Below, piece by piece: positions 34,813 through 38,570 of a stretch of DNA of 38,570 nucleotides. This DNA is from an uncultured Sphingomonadaceae bacterium. GTDB lineage: Bacteria > Pseudomonadota > Alphaproteobacteria > Sphingomonadales > Sphingomonadaceae. The notes beneath the pieces were generated by a model. That model saw nothing but the letters and a program-made list of their open reading frames with translations, did not search any database and was not told the DNA's origin. The stretch is from the NCBI GenBank assembly GCA_947499975.1, contig CANMQE010000008.1:1-38570 (forward strand). The letters run 5' to 3'. Position 1 is the first letter of the stretch. Every line of letters starts with the position of its first letter. Made by a program: the position numbers and the translations under genes.

Positions 34813-35874
34813 ATGGCCAAAACCGCCCTCATCACTGGCGTCACCGGGCAGGACGGCGCCTATCTCGCGCCTCTCCTGCTGGAAAAGGGGTATGAGGTGC
34901 ATGGCATCAAGCGCCGATCATCCAGCTTCAACACCGGACGCATCGAGGACATCTACCAGGATCCGCACGTCAACAATCAGCGCTTCCACCTCCACTACGG
35001 AGACCTGACTGACAGCACCAACCTCATACGCATCATGCAGGAAGTGCAGCCGGACGAGATCTATAATCTCGCCGCGCAAAGTCATGTGGCCGTTAGCTTC
35101 GAAACACCGGAATACACCGCCAATGCCGATGCCGTGGGCACCTTGCGGCTGCTTGAAGCGATCCGTATCCTAAAGCTGGAGAACAAGGCGCGTTTCTACC
35201 AGGCGTCGACAAGCGAACTCTATGGCCTGGCACAGGAAGTGCCGCAAAGCGAGACCACACCATTCTATCCGCGCAGCCCCTACGGCGTAGCCAAGCTTTA
35301 CGGGTACTGGATCACGGTGAACTACCGGGAAGCTTACGGGATTCACGCCAGCAACGGCATTCTTTTCAACCACGAGAGTCCCATGCGCGGTGAAACCTTC
35401 GTCACCCGCAAGATCACCCGCGCGGCGGCTGCAATCGCACTTGGCCGGCAGGAAAAGCTATACCTGGGAAACCTGGATGCTCAGCGCGACTGGGGGCATG
35501 CCCGCGAATACGTACGCGGCATGTGGCTGATGATGCAGCAGGACGAGCCGGACGATTACGTATTGGCCACCGGAGAGACGACCCATGTCCGCGATTTCGT
35601 GCTCTGGGCCTTCGAGGATGCCGGTATCCCGATCGAGTTTCGTGGACAGGGTTCGGAAGAGAAGGGGTATTCGCTCGATGACGGGCGACTGCTCGTCGAG
35701 ATCGACCCGCGCTATTACCGACCGACCGAGGTGGACCTACTTATCGGTGACCCTTCGAAGGCGCGCGAGAAGCTCGGCTGGAAATCGGAAACATCGGCGC
35801 GCGAACTTGCCCGGGAAATGGTCCAGGCGGATCTTGAGGCGATGCGCACAGAGCACCTTTCAGGACCTGAATGA
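34813..35874 (+). CDS. gmd: GDP-mannose 4,6-dehydratase
   Basis: Turns GDP-mannose into GDP-4-keto-6-deoxymannose, the first step to GDP-L-fucose. The 353 residues show the Rossmann motif [11 protein letters not shown] (9-19), [24 protein letters not shown], the active-site STSELYG and [10 protein letters not shown] (Tyr/Lys), and [16 protein letters not shown], all diagnostic for GMD. AGGA lies 9 bases before the ATG. It overlaps the fucose synthase gene as ATGA. Confidence 0.97.
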   Translation: MAKTALITGVTGQDGAYLAPLLLEKGYEVHGIKRRSSSFNTGRIEDIYQDPHVNNQRFHLHYGDLTDSTNLIRIMQEVQPDEIYNLAAQSHVAVSFETPEYTANADAVGTLRLLEAIRILKLENKARFYQASTSELYGLAQEVPQSETTPFYPRSPYGVAKLYGYWITVNYREAYGIHASNGILFNHESPMRGETFVTRKITRAAAAIALGRQEKLYLGNLDAQRDWGHAREYVRGMWLMMQQDEPDDYVLATGETTHVRDFVLWAFEDAGIPIEFRGQGSEEKGYSLDDGRLLVEIDPRYYRPTEVDLLIGDPSKAREKLGWKSETSARELAREMVQADLEAMRTEHLSGPE

Positions 35875-36812
35875 TGGGTTTTCAGCTCGCCGGAAAGCGT
35901 GTGTATGTCGCCGGACACAAGGGCATGGTGGGATCTGCCATCGTGCGACGGCTCGAAAAGGAAGATTGCACGATACTGCTGGCCGATCGCTCGGTCGATC
36001 TTCGCGAGCAGAACGCGGTGCGAAGCTGGCTCGAAACACACAGGCCGGATGTCTTGGTGGTGGCCGCGGCAAAGGTTGGCGGCATACTTGCGAACGACAC
36101 ATATCCCGCCGATTTTCTGTACGACAACCTGATGATAGAGGCGAACCTGATCGAAGCGGCCTATCGCAATGATACGCAGAAGCTGCTGTTTCTGGGATCG
36201 TCGTGCATCTACCCCAGGCTGGCACCGCAACCCATTCCCGAAGATGCCCTGCTGACGGGCCCGCTGGAACCCACGAACGAGTGGTATGCCATCGCCAAAA
36301 TCGCGGGGATCAAGCTGTGTCAGGCCTACCGCCGCCAGCATGGCTGCGATTTCATCAGTGCAATGCCGACCAATCTTTACGGTCCCGGAGACAATTTCGA
36401 TCTTCAGAACAGCCACGTTCTTCCTGCCCTGATCCGCAAGGCTCACGAAGCAAAAATCGCGGGAGCGGATGCTATCGAAATATGGGGCACTGGTTCGCCG
36501 CGCCGGGAATTCCTTCACGTTGATGATCTCGCCGATGGATGCATCTTCCTGCTCGAGGCTTATTCGGGCGAAAAACACGTGAATATCGGCGCGGGCAAGG
36601 ACATTGCGATAGCCGAGTTGGCCAATATCGTTTGCGAAGTCGTCGGCTTTGGTGGCTCAATTCGAAAGGACACATCCAAACCGGATGGCACGCCCAGGAA
36701 GCTGATGAGCAGCGAAACGATAAACACGCTCGGGTGGAAGCCGACGATCGGGCTGCGCGAAGGCGTTGCCGATGCCTACCGTGCGTTTCTCGACTCTGGC
36801 CAATCCATCTAG
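35871..36812 (+). CDS. fcl: GDP-L-fucose synthase
   Basis: Epimerises and reduces the GMD product to GDP-L-fucose. The 313 residues begin with [19 protein letters not shown] and include [18 protein letters not shown], the active-site LGSSCIYP and [16 protein letters not shown], and [12 protein letters not shown]. Two ATGs (35871 and 35874) stand together; the first overlaps the gmd stop and has AGGA 6 bases upstream. It converges on the priming transferase gene with 24 bases between stops. Confidence 0.97.
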   Translation: MMGFQLAGKRVYVAGHKGMVGSAIVRRLEKEDCTILLADRSVDLREQNAVRSWLETHRPDVLVVAAAKVGGILANDTYPADFLYDNLMIEANLIEAAYRNDTQKLLFLGSSCIYPRLAPQPIPEDALLTGPLEPTNEWYAIAKIAGIKLCQAYRRQHGCDFISAMPTNLYGPGDNFDLQNSHVLPALIRKAHEAKIAGADAIEIWGTGSPRREFLHVDDLADGCIFLLEAYSGEKHVNIGAGKDIAIAELANIVCEVVGFGGSIRKDTSKPDGTPRKLMSSETINTLGWKPTIGLREGVADAYRAFLDSGQSI

Positions 36813-36836
36813 ACTTCAGGCCCAGAGCTTACGCCG

Positions 36837-38303
36837 TCAGAATGCGCGGTGGTGAATCAGCACGGTTACAGTGGCAAAGAGGATCCTGATGTCATGCCAC
36901 AAGCTCCAACCTTCCAGATACTCGAGATCGGCGGCAAGACGGTTGGAAAGATCCTTTTCGTGATCGGTCGCGCCGCGGAAGCCGCGTACCTGGGCAAGAC
37001 CTGTTATGCCGGGACGCAGATTGTGGCGTTGCCAGTATTTCCGGTCGATATTCCAAAAGAGCTTGTCGCCCGCACGTGATCCCAAGGCGTGAGGACGCGG
37101 ACCAACGAGGCTCATGTCCCCCTTGATGACGTTGAGCAGCTGAGGGAGTTCGTCGATACTGGTTTTGCGAATGAGCCGACCGAGCGGGGTGACGCGAACG
37201 TCGTCCTTCGAAGCGGAGCGAGTGCCATCCGCGTCGCCCCCTTTCATCGAGCGGAACTTGTAGATGTTGAAGAACTGATTGCCTCGCCCCATCCGTCGCT
37301 GCTTGAAAAAGACCGGACCGTTATCCTGCAACTTTATGGCAAGAGCCACCGCCAGCATTAGCGGGCTGAGAACGATCAATGCTGCGCTGGCAATCGAGAC
37401 ATCGAAGATGCGCTTCAACGCCCGGTCGCGAAGTCTGAGTGCGCCGGTAGACACCAGTAGCGAACTGACATTCACCGTAGGGTGATGCACCACGCCCAGC
37501 GCGCCGATCTCGCGCGTAAATTCCGAGATTATCTCTGCGTGGCGCCCGGTGCTCTTCATCACATGCGCCCATGCGAGCCGGTGCTCGTCGGCGCAGCTGA
37601 CGATGATTTCGTCCATGTTGCAAAGATATTTCGCAAGCCGGTCAAGCTGAGCGGGGTTATCCATATCGGTAGAGAGGCCATGCTCATCCGCGTCTATGTG
37701 ATAGGCATAGGGCAAGGTGAACTTCGGTCCCCCGGCGTGAATCACAAGTTGGTTGATCGGATTGGGGCCCCAGTGCCGGACCATCCAGCGAGAAAAGGCA
37801 AGCCGCAGCAAGGTCATTGCAATTGCCGCGCTCAGCGTACCGGTTACGAAGATCACGCGCGAGAATTCCGCATTCGATTTGGCCAGAAACGCAATGACAT
37901 TGAGTATCGCAGCGGAAAGGATCATCGCCGCATACATGCGCAGGCTGGCGCGCGTCGGCCGGCTGAGGCCATCGCGTGAATAGGTGCCGTTGTACAAGGC
38001 GACAGTAAGGTAGATCGGGAGCAGCAGATAGGCGGGAAGCAGGCCAGTCTTGATACCGACATTCTGCAACGTCAATCCGTGATAGATCACCGATGCCAGA
38101 AGGAATGCGCCCAGCAGCAAGGCCACATCGGCCAGCAACAGAACGGTGTAGAATTGCAGCCGTTTGCGTTCGAGAGAGACTGCGAGTCCGTTGACCGGTG
38201 CTTTGGGAAGATCGCAAACGTTTACGGCATCGTTACCGACAGGAGAGGTTTGAACCCCTTCCTCAGTCGATATCGCTTGCGCGTCCCGGTAAAGCAAATC
38301 CAT
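36837..38303 (-). CDS. Undecaprenyl-phosphate glycosyl-1-phosphate transferase (WcaJ/GelB-like)
   Basis: Starts the lipid-linked repeat by moving a sugar phosphate, probably glucose-1-phosphate, onto undecaprenyl phosphate. The 488 residues have four or five N-terminal membrane segments (from about 50 to 165), a cytoplasmic CoA-binding-like domain, one more membrane segment (SIASAALIVLSPLMLAVAL) and the catalytic domain: GPVFFKQRRMGRG, FNIYKFRSM, KTSIDELPQLLNVIKGDMSLVGPRP and the C-terminal RPGITGLAQVRGFRG. The ATG at 38303 has TAGGG 6-7 bases upstream; a GTG at 38321 would add six residues. Confidence 0.92.
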   Translation of the reverse strand: MDLLYRDAQAISTEEGVQTSPVGNDAVNVCDLPKAPVNGLAVSLERKRLQFYTVLLLADVALLLGAFLLASVIYHGLTLQNVGIKTGLLPAYLLLPIYLTVALYNGTYSRDGLSRPTRASLRMYAAMILSAAILNVIAFLAKSNAEFSRVIFVTGTLSAAIAMTLLRLAFSRWMVRHWGPNPINQLVIHAGGPKFTLPYAYHIDADEHGLSTDMDNPAQLDRLAKYLCNMDEIIVSCADEHRLAWAHVMKSTGRHAEIISEFTREIGALGVVHHPTVNVSSLLVSTGALRLRDRALKRIFDVSIASAALIVLSPLMLAVALAIKLQDNGPVFFKQRRMGRGNQFFNIYKFRSMKGGDADGTRSASKDDVRVTPLGRLIRKTSIDELPQLLNVIKGDMSLVGPRPHALGSRAGDKLFWNIDRKYWQRHNLRPGITGLAQVRGFRGATDHEKDLSNRLAADLEYLEGWSLWHDIRILFATVTVLIHHRAF

Positions 38304-38462
38304 GGCGAACCCTAATTTCACGAGGCGCCTGCGTGGCTTCCCTCAGTAAATATACTTAGCTAGCAATAAGGTTTCCGACTTTTTGTGCAATTGCGAAGAT
38401 GCGTTGGAAAAACTCGACGAGATGCATCGCAACATCGTTGTTGTCGGCAGGGCATCGGCTGT

Positions 38463-38570
38463 TCAGCGTCCCACGGCGATGTAGGTGAACCCCTGGCGTT
38501 CGACTTCGTGGCGGGCGTAGAGGTTGCGCAGGTCCACCAGCAGCGGACGCGACAGCAGGCCCTTCATCCG
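38463..38570 (-). CDS. ugd: UDP-glucose 6-dehydrogenase, C-terminal fragment
   Basis: The frame is open from the window edge to a TGA at 38463-38465 and gives about 35 residues. LLVDLRNLYARHEVERQGFTY ending in VGR is the usual C-terminus of UDP-glucose/GDP-mannose dehydrogenases (VLVDLRNIYDP..GF.Y.SIGR). It lies upstream of the priming transferase on the same strand, and would make UDP-glucuronate for the UDP-xylose synthase and the GelK-like transferase. UDP-glucose specificity is inferred from context; only the tail is visible. Confidence 0.75.
   Translation of the reverse strand, partial: RMKGLLSRPLLVDLRNLYARHEVERQGFTYIAVGR

Noticed and set aside
1..38570. Insertion sequences, CRISPR arrays, tRNA or rRNA genes
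   Set aside because: No transposase-like protein, direct-repeat array or recognisable RNA gene was seen on either strand by reading; a dedicated RNA search was not possible.

Overview
The window looks like the chromosome of an alphaproteobacterium of the Sphingomonadales, probably close to Erythrobacteraceae/Sphingomonadaceae. This rests on a short NrnC-type nanoRNase, alphaproteobacterial LptC/LptA, GC-rich codon use, sphingan-like polysaccharide genes and a gene-transfer-agent (GTA) spike protein family typical of alphaproteobacteria. I made the calls by reading; no database search was run. I recognise no tRNA, rRNA, insertion sequence or CRISPR array.

Layout. Positions 1-78 hold the end of an unknown plus-strand gene. 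From 5581 back to 88 a minus-strand run encodes an MsbA-like ABC exporter, uracil-DNA glycosylase, a DksA/TraR zinc-finger protein and the UDP-ManNAcA pathway pair WecC/WecB. The divergent plus-strand run (5625-7497) encodes NrnC, LptC and LptA; lptB does not follow. A strong hairpin and a small secreted/membrane protein gene close this core section.

Positions 8148-13160 hold a compact RiPP operon with lasso-peptide architecture: an HPr-kinase-like protein, a 44-residue precursor missed by longer-ORF calling, a PqqD-like leader-binding protein (B1), a transglutaminase-like leader peptidase (B2), an asparagine-synthetase-like macrocyclase (C) and a nucleotidyltransferase. The precursor has a lasso-type leader, but its core has no Asp or Glu to form the usual isopeptide ring. 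It is Ser-rich and ends in Ser, which fits a kinase substrate. This is the most unusual system in the window.

From 13318 to the end lies a large exopolysaccharide (EPS) locus. It contains sugar-nucleotide genes (UDP-xylose synthase; rmlACDB for dTDP-L-rhamnose; gmd/fcl for GDP-L-fucose; the end of a UDP-glucose dehydrogenase), glycosyltransferases, a flippase, two Wzy/O-antigen-ligase-type membrane proteins, a Wzc-like co-polymerase/tyrosine kinase, a priming glycosyl-phosphate transferase, and decorating enzymes (acetyltransferase, putative sulfotransferase, putative 2OG-Fe(II) oxygenase). The priming transferase together with a fused Alg14/Alg13-type transferase resembles the GelB/GelK pair that starts sphingan repeats.

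Inside the EPS locus, between an acetyltransferase and a polymerase, sit two minus-strand genes (25694-27999): a small protein matching the RcGTA head-spike base family (Rcc01079) and a 678-residue protein that I infer to be a beta-helical spike fibre. In Rhodobacter the corresponding spikes bind the capsule of recipient cells, so spike genes may be linked here to the genes that make their receptor.
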